From an uncultured Clostridia bacterium (lineage in GTDB: Bacteria; Bacillota; Clostridia; Lachnospirales; Lachnospiraceae), in NCBI GenBank assembly GCA_945915235.1, contig CAMEEX010000007.1, forward strand, positions 1-39,743: a stretch of 39,743 bases of DNA, given 5' to 3'. The position numbers and the translations under genes were made by a program. Below, piece after piece: positions 8,177-16,448 of the stretch. The notes below the pieces were generated by a model. It had not been told where the DNA came from. It saw only the letters and a list, made by a program, of their open reading frames with translations, and did no database searches. How positions within the stretch are numbered: the first letter of the stretch is position 1; each line of letters starts with the position of its first letter.

Positions 8177-9429
8177 TATATGAATTTACTTTTGAAAACT
8201 ATCGTTCGTACAGAAATGAAGCAACAATTGATTTCACAGCGAAGCCTATCAATGAATTTGAAAATTCATTGGTGAGAATTAATGATGAGGAGAGTCTTTT
8301 GCCGGTCTGTGCAATCTATGGACCAAATGGAGGGGGAAAGAGCAGCGTAATCATGGCTCTTAATGAGCTGCGTTTTATTGTGTTGCAGCCGTTATTACAG
8401 TTGGCTTTTATGAAAAAAAAGAATGAAGAATTGGGAGATACATCAATTAATCAGTTGAAGGAGAGCTTAACTGATAAAAATACTGTAGCTTCATATTATA
8501 AATTTGATGAAGAATGTAAGGATAAACCGACAAAGTATAATATCCTGTTTCAAGTAGATAAATATAAGTATCGTTATGAATTTGGAACAAAAAATGACAA
8601 CATTATTGTTGAAAATCTTTACATGGAAAATAATAAAACTGTAGAAGCTGTGTTTGAGAGGGACGAAGAGGGCGTATATTTGTGTGAAGAGCTGGAGGGT
8701 ATAGATATAGAGAATATAAATGAAAGCCTGCCGCTTCTATCATATATAGCAATGTTCAAAAACATACCGGTTATAGACAGGGCGATTAGTTTCTTTATGC
8801 AGATTAAGGTGTTAAATTATGATAAGCCTAATGTGGATAGAAGAATACTGGTAGACCGCATTGAAAATGATAAATCGAGAATATGTAATGTAATACAGTC
8901 CATGGGAATTGATATTTGTGATATAAATGTTGAATATAATGAAGATGGTTCGATTGATGAAATATATACAATACATGAACTGTCATCAGGTGAGAAAAGG
9001 ATTCTGCGGCTTTCAGAGGAGTCGGGGGGAACCAAAAAAATTATAAGCATAATTCCTATTTTATTGAGCGGAATTGAAAAAAACTGCCTGTTTTTAATTG
9101 ATGAATTAGATGCAAAGTTGCACCCGTTACTTCTTAGAAAAATAATAGAATTATTTACTAACCGGGAAACCAACAGCGGAACAGCCCAGTTACTATTTAC
9201 ATCACATGACCTTATTACGATGAGCAAAGATGTACTTAGGAGAGATGAAATATGGTTTTCCGCTATAAATGGTTATGATGAGTCTGTTTTGTATTCTCTT
9301 GTTGATTTTCGAAAGGAAAGTGGAAGTAAGCCTCGCAATGATGAAAATTATTCTAAGCAATATGTGGAAGGTCGTTACGGTGCAGATCCTTATTTCAGAA
9401 AATTGGTTAATTGGGAGGTAGCTGATTGA
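8173..9429 (+). CDS. AAA family ABC-type ATPase (AAA_15/RloA/AbiLi-like), predicted defence protein
   Basis: MIYEFTFENYRSYR, Walker A YGPNGGGKSSV, signature ELSSGEKRIL, Walker B CLFLIDELDAKLHP, H-loop LFTSHDL. Confidence 0.9.
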   Translation: MIYEFTFENYRSYRNEATIDFTAKPINEFENSLVRINDEESLLPVCAIYGPNGGGKSSVIMALNELRFIVLQPLLQLAFMKKKNEELGDTSINQLKESLTDKNTVASYYKFDEECKDKPTKYNILFQVDKYKYRYEFGTKNDNIIVENLYMENNKTVEAVFERDEEGVYLCEELEGIDIENINESLPLLSYIAMFKNIPVIDRAISFFMQIKVLNYDKPNVDRRILVDRIENDKSRICNVIQSMGIDICDINVEYNEDGSIDEIYTIHELSSGEKRILRLSEESGGTKKIISIIPILLSGIEKNCLFLIDELDAKLHPLLLRKIIELFTNRETNSGTAQLLFTSHDLITMSKDVLRRDEIWFSAINGYDESVLYSLVDFRKESGSKPRNDENYSKQYVEGRYGADPYFRKLVNWEVAD

Positions 9430-10115
9430 GTTTAAAACCCAAAAAAGTCAGTGAAATCAAGAAAATAGAAGAAAAAATGAAAGCTAAAGCCAGCAAAATG
9501 AATTCGTTGAGCAAATTACCGCCGTATACAATGATAGTAAGCGAAGGAATAAAAACAGAACCTATTTACATTAAAGGACTTGTAGATAAAATAAATGCAC
9601 GTTATAAAAATATTTCTAAGGAACCTCATATAGTTGTATATGGAACAGGAAGAAATACGAATGGTTTGATCTATTTTGTCGATAAAATGATAGCTAACGG
9701 AAAATGGGCTCATTATAAAAAGTTTTGGCTTATGTATGACAAAGATGATTTCCCTGCGGATAATTTTGATAATACCCAGTTTGAGGCAGAGGCAAGAAAA
9801 GAACCTGCTATGTCTGTGACTTGGTCAAATGAGAGCATAGAATTATGGTTTTTATTATATTTTAAAGATTACCGTGCAAATAATGGAAGGCAGCAGTATA
9901 TTGAAAAGCTTAACAGATATTTTGACTATTCAAAGACCAGAGAAGATTTATTTGACATATTATCGGAGAAGGGTTCACTTGAAGATGCCAAGAGGCGGGC
10001 AAGAAAAATGTACCAAGAATTTTTAGACGCAAAAGTATCAAGCATGTCAGCAATGGTTCCTGCGACAAGGGTATATGAACTTATTGAAGAACTTGAAGGC
10101 TATTTAAACAATTAA
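9426..10115 (+). CDS. RloB-like (AbiLii-like) protein, predicted defence effector
   Basis: TMIVSEGIKTEPIYIKGL and FWLMYDKDDFP (Toprim-like E...DxD), SNESIELWFLLYF; TTG start overlapping upstream stop (TTGA). Confidence 0.85.
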   Translation: MSLKPKKVSEIKKIEEKMKAKASKMNSLSKLPPYTMIVSEGIKTEPIYIKGLVDKINARYKNISKEPHIVVYGTGRNTNGLIYFVDKMIANGKWAHYKKFWLMYDKDDFPADNFDNTQFEAEARKEPAMSVTWSNESIELWFLLYFKDYRANNGRQQYIEKLNRYFDYSKTREDLFDILSEKGSLEDAKRRARKMYQEFLDAKVSSMSAMVPATRVYELIEELEGYLNN

Positions 10116-10169
10116 CAGATTTACTGCAGTTGTCGATTTATGTAAAATATTGAATATCAACTTATCTAA

Positions 10170-10234
10170 TTGCCTAAATTCCATAAATAATGTATAATAA
10201 GCAAGGCAATAATTACACTGGATAACAATTATCC
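10170..10234 (+). promoter_or_regulatory. Promoter plus downstream palindrome upstream of pfk
   Basis: TTGCCT (10170-10175) - 17 nt - TATAAT (10193-10198); palindrome GGATAACAATTATCC (10220-10234). Confidence 0.65.
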
Positions 10235-10263
10235 CCCACATAAAGGAAAGGAAGTACACGCAT

Positions 10264-11337
10264 ATGTTAAAGGTTGGTATGCTTACCAGCGGCGGAGACT
10301 GTCAGGCACTCAATGCTGCCATGAGAGGTGTCGCAAAGTCTCTGTACAGAGCTGTTGATGACGTGGAAATTATCGGTTTTGAGGAGGGCTACAAGGGTCT
10401 TATCTACGGTGATTTCAGAGTTATGAAAAAAAGTGATTTTTCAGGAATTCTTACAGAGGGCGGCACGATAATAGGAAGCTCAAGACAGCCTTTCAAGCTT
10501 ATGCGTGTGCCTGATGAGAACGGCTTGGACAAGGTCGAGGCGATGAAGAAGAATTATAAGTCGCTTGGTCTTGACTGTCTTGTGGTGCTCGGCGGAAACG
10601 GAACACACAAGACGGCGAACCTTCTCAGGGAGGAGGGACTCAATATAGTTACACTCCCTAAGACGATAGACAACGACCTCTGGGGCACGGATATGACTTT
10701 CGGATTTCAGAGTGCGGTCAACATCGCGACCAATGCCATCGACTGTATTCACACCACGGCCTCCTCTCACGGAAGAGTATTTATCGTGGAGGTAATGGGG
10801 CATAAGGTCGGGTGGCTCACGCTTCACGCAGGTATTGCGGGCGGTGCTGACATCATTCTCATTCCTGAGATACCTTATGATATCAAGTCTGTGGTGGCTG
10901 CGCTCAACAGAAGAACCAAGGCGGGCAAGAATTTCTCCATACTCGCGGTTGCGGAGGGTGCCATATCCAAGGAGGACGCGGCTCTTCCTAAGAAGGAGCT
11001 CAAGCAGAGACTCAAGGATAATCCTTATCCGTCAGTGTCATATAAGATAGGAAGCGAGATACAGGAGCTCACGGGTCAGGAGGTTCGCATAACTGTTCCG
11101 GGACACACACAGAGAGGCGGAAGTCCATGCCCTTATGACAGGGTGCTCGCATCAAGACTCGGTGCGGCGGCAGCCAAGCTCATAATGGACAGGGAGTTCG
11201 GCTACATGGTCGGAATCAAGAACGGCGAGATCGTGAAGGTTCCGCTTGCCGACGTGGCTGGCAAGTTAAAGATGGTTGACCCGAACGCGTCGATAATAAA
11301 TGAGGCTAAGCTGCTCGGAATAAGCTTCGGCGACTAA
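10264..11337 (+). CDS. 6-phosphofructokinase (GGNGT/PKTIDND residue type)
   Basis: GMLTSGGDCQALNAAMRG, GGTIIGSSR, VVLGGNGTHKT, PKTIDNDLWGTDMTFGFQSAV, VMGHKVGWLTLHAGIAGGAD, PGHTQRGGSPCPYDRVLA. Confidence 0.93.
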   Translation: MLKVGMLTSGGDCQALNAAMRGVAKSLYRAVDDVEIIGFEEGYKGLIYGDFRVMKKSDFSGILTEGGTIIGSSRQPFKLMRVPDENGLDKVEAMKKNYKSLGLDCLVVLGGNGTHKTANLLREEGLNIVTLPKTIDNDLWGTDMTFGFQSAVNIATNAIDCIHTTASSHGRVFIVEVMGHKVGWLTLHAGIAGGADIILIPEIPYDIKSVVAALNRRTKAGKNFSILAVAEGAISKEDAALPKKELKQRLKDNPYPSVSYKIGSEIQELTGQEVRITVPGHTQRGGSPCPYDRVLASRLGAAAAKLIMDREFGYMVGIKNGEIVKVPLADVAGKLKMVDPNASIINEAKLLGISFGD

Positions 11338-11352
11338 TCATGGGAGATTTTT

Positions 11353-12972
11353 ATGTCTTATACAGCTTTATACAGAAAATGGAGACCGTCTAACTTTGAC
11401 GAGGTCAAGGGGCAGGATCACATTGTCACCACCCTGAAGAACCAGATAAAAAATGACCGTATAGGGCATGCATATCTGTTCTGCGGGACAAGAGGAACGG
11501 GAAAAACCTCGGTGGCGAAGATACTTGCAAAGGCGGTCAACTGTGCACACCCGGTCGACGGAAATCCGTGCGGCGAGTGTGAGGTGTGCCGTGCCGTGGC
11601 GGCGGGTGCGAGCATGAATGTAATTGAGATTGATGCCGCATCGAACAACGGTGTTGACAACATAAGAGAGATTAAGGAGGAGGTTGCATATCCTCCTACG
11701 CAGGGGCGCTTCAAGGTATATATAATCGACGAGGTGCATATGCTCTCGATAGGAGCTTTCAATGCGCTTTTAAAGACCTTGGAGGAGCCGCCGGCGTATG
11801 TTATATTTATCCTTGCGACCACGGAGGCGCACAAGATACCTATAACCATTCTCTCGAGATGTCAGAGGTATGATTTTAAGAGAATATCCATAGATACTAT
11901 AAGCGCGAGACTCTCAGAGCTTATGGAGGCTGAGGGCATAGCGGCGGATGAGAGGGCGCTAAGGTATGTTGCGAAGGCTGCCGACGGCTCCATGCGAGAT
12001 GCGCTGAGCCTGCTTGACCAGTGCCTCGCTTTCTACATGGGGCAGGAGCTTAAGTACGAGAATGTGCTCGATGTCTTAGGTGCAGTGGACACGGAGGTAT
12101 TCTCTGATTTTTACAGGGGAATTATCGACGGAGATGCCATAGGGCTTATCCATAAGCTTGAACGCATAATAATCGACGGAAGGGATTTGAGCCAGTTCGT
12201 GGCAGATTTCACCTGGTACCTTAGAAATCTCATGCTGTTGCAGTCGGCGACAGATGCCTCGGACGTGCTTGAGATGTCCGAGGAAAACATGAAGCTTCTA
12301 AGGGAGGACGCCAAGCTCACCGACCTGAACGGAATAATGCGTTACATCAGAGTATTTTCCGAGCTGTCGGGTCAGCTTAAAAATTCCAGCCAGAAGCGTG
12401 TCATGGTCGAGGTGGCGCTCATAAAGCTCACGCGTCCGTCCATGGAGAAGGGCTTGGACTCTGTGCTTGACCGCATCAAGGTTCTTGAAAGGCAGATGGA
12501 GACAGGACTTGAGGCTGCGGCGAGAGCGATGGCTGCGGGAGGCGCGGTGCCGGGTGCTGATGGCATATCAGGTCAGATGGCAGGAGCTCCGGGGGCATTT
12601 ACTCAGGGGGCGGATACAAATGTAAAGAAGGAGCCCAAGCCCGCGAGGTCGGAGGACATAACCGCGGTTATTCAGAATTGGCGCGGAATATGTAACGGGA
12701 TTGCGCTGTCGTTGAAGCCGATACTCGAACATTACACGACGAAGGCTAACGGCGGTGGAAATAAGCTGCAGCTCATCTATGACAATGAGACCTACTATTC
12801 GATTGTTTCACAGCCTGAGAATTTGGAGACCATCAAGAGAACCATCGCCGAAAAGACGGGGCTTGACATGGAGCTTGAGGTTATACACATCAAGAACGGA
12901 GCCGACGTTTCGCAGGAGTATGACACCCTCGAGGATTTGTGCAGAATGAACATCGAGGAAGAGGATTTTTAG
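11353..12972 (+). CDS. dnaX: DNA polymerase III subunit gamma/tau
   Basis: YTALYRKWRPSNFDEVKGQDHIVTTLKN, HAYLFCGTRGTGKTSVAKILAKAVNC, zinc-binding Cys residues, VYIIDEVHMLSIGAFNALLKTLEEPP. Confidence 0.98.
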   Translation: MSYTALYRKWRPSNFDEVKGQDHIVTTLKNQIKNDRIGHAYLFCGTRGTGKTSVAKILAKAVNCAHPVDGNPCGECEVCRAVAAGASMNVIEIDAASNNGVDNIREIKEEVAYPPTQGRFKVYIIDEVHMLSIGAFNALLKTLEEPPAYVIFILATTEAHKIPITILSRCQRYDFKRISIDTISARLSELMEAEGIAADERALRYVAKAADGSMRDALSLLDQCLAFYMGQELKYENVLDVLGAVDTEVFSDFYRGIIDGDAIGLIHKLERIIIDGRDLSQFVADFTWYLRNLMLLQSATDASDVLEMSEENMKLLREDAKLTDLNGIMRYIRVFSELSGQLKNSSQKRVMVEVALIKLTRPSMEKGLDSVLDRIKVLERQMETGLEAAARAMAAGGAVPGADGISGQMAGAPGAFTQGADTNVKKEPKPARSEDITAVIQNWRGICNGIALSLKPILEHYTTKANGGGNKLQLIYDNETYYSIVSQPENLETIKRTIAEKTGLDMELEVIHIKNGADVSQEYDTLEDLCRMNIEEEDF

Positions 12973-13040
12973 TTGAAATAATCTTGAATTTTGTATATAG
13001 TGTAAATAATTATAAAAATTAAGAAAATAAGGAGACCGTT

Positions 13041-13397
13041 ATGGCAAAAAGAGGAGGCTTTCCGGGCGGCGCAATGCCCGGCAATATGAATAACCTGATG
13101 AAGCAGGCACAGAAGATGCAGCGTCAGATGGAGGAGACCACGAAGGAGCTTGAGGAGAAGGAGATTACAGCTTCCGCAGGCGGCGGTGCCGTATCTGTCA
13201 CAGTATCCGGCAAGAAGGAGGTCACCAAGGTAAAGATTGACCCTGAGGCTGTCGATACCGATGATATCGAGATGCTCGAGGATATGATCATGGCTGCCAC
13301 TAACGAGGCACTCAGACAGATTGAGGAGCTCTCACAGGCGTCCATGGCTAAGATTACAGGAGGACTTGGCGGTCTTGGCGGAGGCTTCCCGTTCTAA
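13041..13397 (+). CDS. YbaB/EbfC family nucleoid-associated protein
   Basis: [55 protein letters not shown]; located between dnaX and recR. Confidence 0.95.
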   Translation: MAKRGGFPGGAMPGNMNNLMKQAQKMQRQMEETTKELEEKEITASAGGGAVSVTVSGKKEVTKVKIDPEAVDTDDIEMLEDMIMAATNEALRQIEELSQASMAKITGGLGGLGGGFPF

Positions 13398-13993
13398 TGG
13401 AGTACTATGGAAGTCAGATTAACAAGCTTATTGAGGAGCTCTCAAGACTCCCGGGAATAGGAGCCAAATCGGCACAGCGCCTCGCATTTCACATTATCGG
13501 AATGCCGCGCGAGCAGGTGGAGAGCCTTTCAAGCGCCATCATAAGCGCCAAGACGAACGTGAGATACTGTAGCTGCTGCTACACACTCACGGACGAGGAG
13601 CTCTGCCCGATATGCAGCAACCCAAGCCGCAACCATAAGGTAATCATGGTTGTCGAGAACACGAGGGATATGGCGGCATACGAAAAGACGCAGAAGTACG
13701 ACGGCGTGTACCATGTACTGCACGGTGCGATATCGCCGATGCTCGGCATAGGGCCTAACGACATCAAGCTCAAGGAGCTTATGAAGCGTCTCGAGGGAGA
13801 TGTGGAGGAGGTCATCATTGCCACCAACTCAAGCCTTGAGGGCGAGACCACGGCGATGTACATAAGCAAGCTGGTGAAGCCGACGGGGATAAAGGTGAGC
13901 CGCATCGCGAGCGGTGTGCCTGTAGGCGGAGATTTGGAGAATATCGATGAGATAACCCTGCTTCGTGCCCTTGAGGGAAGAACATTATTATAA
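13397..13993 (+). CDS. recR: Recombination protein RecR
   Basis: [23 protein letters not shown], zinc finger [16 protein letters not shown], Toprim [14 protein letters not shown]...[24 protein letters not shown]. Confidence 0.98.
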   Translation: MEYYGSQINKLIEELSRLPGIGAKSAQRLAFHIIGMPREQVESLSSAIISAKTNVRYCSCCYTLTDEELCPICSNPSRNHKVIMVVENTRDMAAYEKTQKYDGVYHVLHGAISPMLGIGPNDIKLKELMKRLEGDVEEVIIATNSSLEGETTAMYISKLVKPTGIKVSRIASGVPVGGDLENIDEITLLRALEGRTLL

Positions 13994-14003
13994 GAAAAAT
14001 ACA

Positions 14004-14041
14004 GGCGGAGGCTGATTAATGTCAGTTCTCCGCCTTTTTTC
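14004..14041 (+). terminator. Intrinsic terminator after recR
   Basis: GGCGGAG...CTCCGCC followed by TTTTTT. Confidence 0.88.
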
Positions 14042-14047
14042 AATCCC

Positions 14048-14107
14048 TTGCCATACCCTTTTCCATGCGGTATAATTAAATTTATGGTAACTATTCGGAA
14101 CAGTTAC
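14048..14107 (+). promoter_or_regulatory. Promoter and +1-proximal palindrome of the SMC/condensin operon
   Basis: TTGCCA (14048-14053) - 17 nt - TATAAT (14071-14076); 21-nt imperfect palindrome GTAACTATTCGGAACAGTTAC (14087-14107). Confidence 0.7.
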
Positions 14108-14139
14108 AATTTCTGAATTTTTAGAAGAGGTTTTCGTGA

Positions 14140-15678
14140 ATGCCGCAGGAAAATATTTTAGTTAATGATATAATTACAGACCACAGGGAACGTATGCTGA
14201 ACCTGAAGAAATACTACCCGTTTTTTAAACTGTCGGAGGTGTCCTTTTCATGGTACAAGGAGGGGATATATGACAGTCTGGACATGGGGTATATTCTCAT
14301 GGCGGTGCTGCGTTTTTTTATTGAGGAGAATAATTTTAAGGAGAGAGATGTCACATACCCGGAGTATGCGGCTTTTATGAGCAGGTGCATAAGGCGTGAT
14401 TTCAAGCTGAACCCGCCGCAGGGAGATATGAGCATACTGGTCGACTACATTTTTGACAAACTGAAAAATGACGGAAAGCCGTTTATTTTCCACTATTTTG
14501 ACCCCGTCGACAGGAAGAAGAAGATATCGAGGGTGAGGCTTATAGACAGCCGCATAGAGGACGGCACCGTGTGGTACTCGGTGAGCCCCGAGGGAATTGA
14601 GTTTTATCTGGACACCAAGGAAATCAAGGACGAGAGCAGGATAAGCATAGAGCAGATTCTGCTCGAGAAGATGATACAGTCGAAGGATTTCAAGGGCGGA
14701 ACCGATGTCGTAAGACGCATAAATAAGGAGGTCGACAGGCTGTGGCTTAAGAAAAACCAGGTCATGGGGCTTCTGTCGGCGGACATATTTTCGGGGCTTG
14801 AGGCGTATGAGGATTTCTTCAACACCGGAATAAAATGGTTTGACGAGGAGCAGAAGCTCTTTGTGAAAAATTCGGAGCTGATCGACGCGGCACAGAGAAG
14901 GGCGGAGGCTGACAAGGGCAGTGACGATTACGGCTCATACCTTAAGATAACGGGCGAGATATACCAGCTCGACACGGAGCTTAAAATAGCTATGAACAAT
15001 CACCTGAAGCTGCTGTCAGCGTGTACGCAGCTCGAGATAATGGCTGACGAGATGGTAAAGAGGGCGAAGCTTGGCAGGCTCAGACCGAGCTTTGATTTCA
15101 GGAATGCACTCTCGATGGCGATGAAGCGGGATGACATAACACTGCTTGGCGCGCTCGTACGCCCGGTAATGGGACTTAAAATTAACAAAACCTTCGGCGT
15201 GGCGCGGATAGAGGATGTGCTCACCTACAGACCGGGGCGTGAGGACAAGCCCGAGCTTATAGAGAACGCCGCCGTGGAGAATATAGTATACGACGATGAG
15301 CTCGAGGACGAGAGAATAAGAGCTAATTACTCCGCGCTTATCAAGCTGCTTCTGTCGCTCTTAAAGAGACGGCAGAGCTTCGATTTAAGGACCCTCAACG
15401 AGCTCGCGGGAAAAATATTCGGCGATGCACTTTTTGAGAATGGCGATTATTACTCCTTTCTGGTGCATCTCAGCCAGAAGAAGGAGTACAGCTTCGAGGC
15501 GGACAGACATGTCATGGAGACATTTCTCGACGAGATATTCCACGACTGCGTCGAAAAGCCGGAGTACGCGCAGTATCTCGGAATGAAATTTATACTTGAG
15601 TCTGCGGCACCTGACGAGGACGAGCTGGTGCCGGGGAACGGTTTTACCATATCCAATATACATTTTAGGGTCGAATAA
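14140..15678 (+). CDS. JetA-like (MksF/kleisin-like) condensin subunit of a Wadjet-type operon
   Basis: 512 aa, first gene before a MukE-size and a MukB-like ORF; N-terminal FFxL-type helical domain and C-terminal helical domain; assignment mainly by operon context. Confidence 0.65.
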   Translation: MPQENILVNDIITDHRERMLNLKKYYPFFKLSEVSFSWYKEGIYDSLDMGYILMAVLRFFIEENNFKERDVTYPEYAAFMSRCIRRDFKLNPPQGDMSILVDYIFDKLKNDGKPFIFHYFDPVDRKKKISRVRLIDSRIEDGTVWYSVSPEGIEFYLDTKEIKDESRISIEQILLEKMIQSKDFKGGTDVVRRINKEVDRLWLKKNQVMGLLSADIFSGLEAYEDFFNTGIKWFDEEQKLFVKNSELIDAAQRRAEADKGSDDYGSYLKITGEIYQLDTELKIAMNNHLKLLSACTQLEIMADEMVKRAKLGRLRPSFDFRNALSMAMKRDDITLLGALVRPVMGLKINKTFGVARIEDVLTYRPGREDKPELIENAAVENIVYDDELEDERIRANYSALIKLLLSLLKRRQSFDLRTLNELAGKIFGDALFENGDYYSFLVHLSQKKEYSFEADRHVMETFLDEIFHDCVEKPEYAQYLGMKFILESAAPDEDELVPGNGFTISNIHFRVE

Positions 15679-15704
15679 AAATACGATTAAGGAAAGGATT
15701 GCAC

Positions 15705-16448
15705 ATGGAAGAACGCAATTTGGAAAAGGCGCTTGAGCTCGCCGCCGCCCTCATAAAGGGTGAGCAGGTCGGGGCATCGGTCGGGAACATTGCCCTGTAT
15801 GAGGAGTACTCCTCCAATTCGCAGGTGTACGATGCACTGCGCCTCATATTAAAGAAATTAGGTCTTGAGCTATACGAATACAACAATGCATTGTTTGTCA
15901 GCGCAGATGAGGACAGCAGGGACGGCTCGGGCTTCGGTTTCACTAACGAGGAGTTACGACGCGCACTCGGGGTGAAGGTGAACAAGGAACTGTTTTTATG
16001 TTATCTTATAATATACTGCACGATGACCGAGTTTTATAAGACCTCCGGTAGCTACACCTACACGGAGTTTGTAAGGCATGAGGAGGTAATAAATGCGGTG
16101 AACGGCGTGCTGGCAAACGTGGTGGATCATTCCGCGGGGCTTGTGCTCGACGAGGTGGAGGAGAACAGCTTTAAGACGCTGGCGCTTTTGTGGGACGAGC
16201 TCCCGGTCACGTCGACGGACGATGTGCAGGGTCAGAGAGCTGCGAGAAATTCCAGGACGGGATATGTGAAGCTCACTTTCAATTTTCTCGTGTCGCAGGG
16301 GCTTTTTGTGGAAAATCAGGACAAATATTATCCGACGGACCGCTTCAAGGCGATGGCTGAGAATTATTACAGCGTCAACCGCGCAAGGCTCTACGAGATA
16401 CTGACGCAGGCAGACGGACAGGAGGAGACACAGAATGCCGCAGATTAA
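15705..16448 (+). CDS. JetB-like (MksE-like) condensin subunit
   Basis: ~247 aa ORF between JetA-like and SMC-like genes, overlaps SMC start by 14 nt; ATG 15705 after GGAAAGG; assignment by context. Confidence 0.65.
   Translation: MEERNLEKALELAAALIKGEQVGASVGNIALYEEYSSNSQVYDALRLILKKLGLELYEYNNALFVSADEDSRDGSGFGFTNEELRRALGVKVNKELFLCYLIIYCTMTEFYKTSGSYTYTEFVRHEEVINAVNGVLANVVDHSAGLVLDEVEENSFKTLALLWDELPVTSTDDVQGQRAARNSRTGYVKLTFNFLVSQGLFVENQDKYYPTDRFKAMAENYYSVNRARLYEILTQADGQEETQNAAD

Noticed and set aside
11353-12972. Programmed frameshift in dnaX (tau/gamma)
   Set aside because: No slippery A/T heptamer with a stem-loop was noticed in the relevant region
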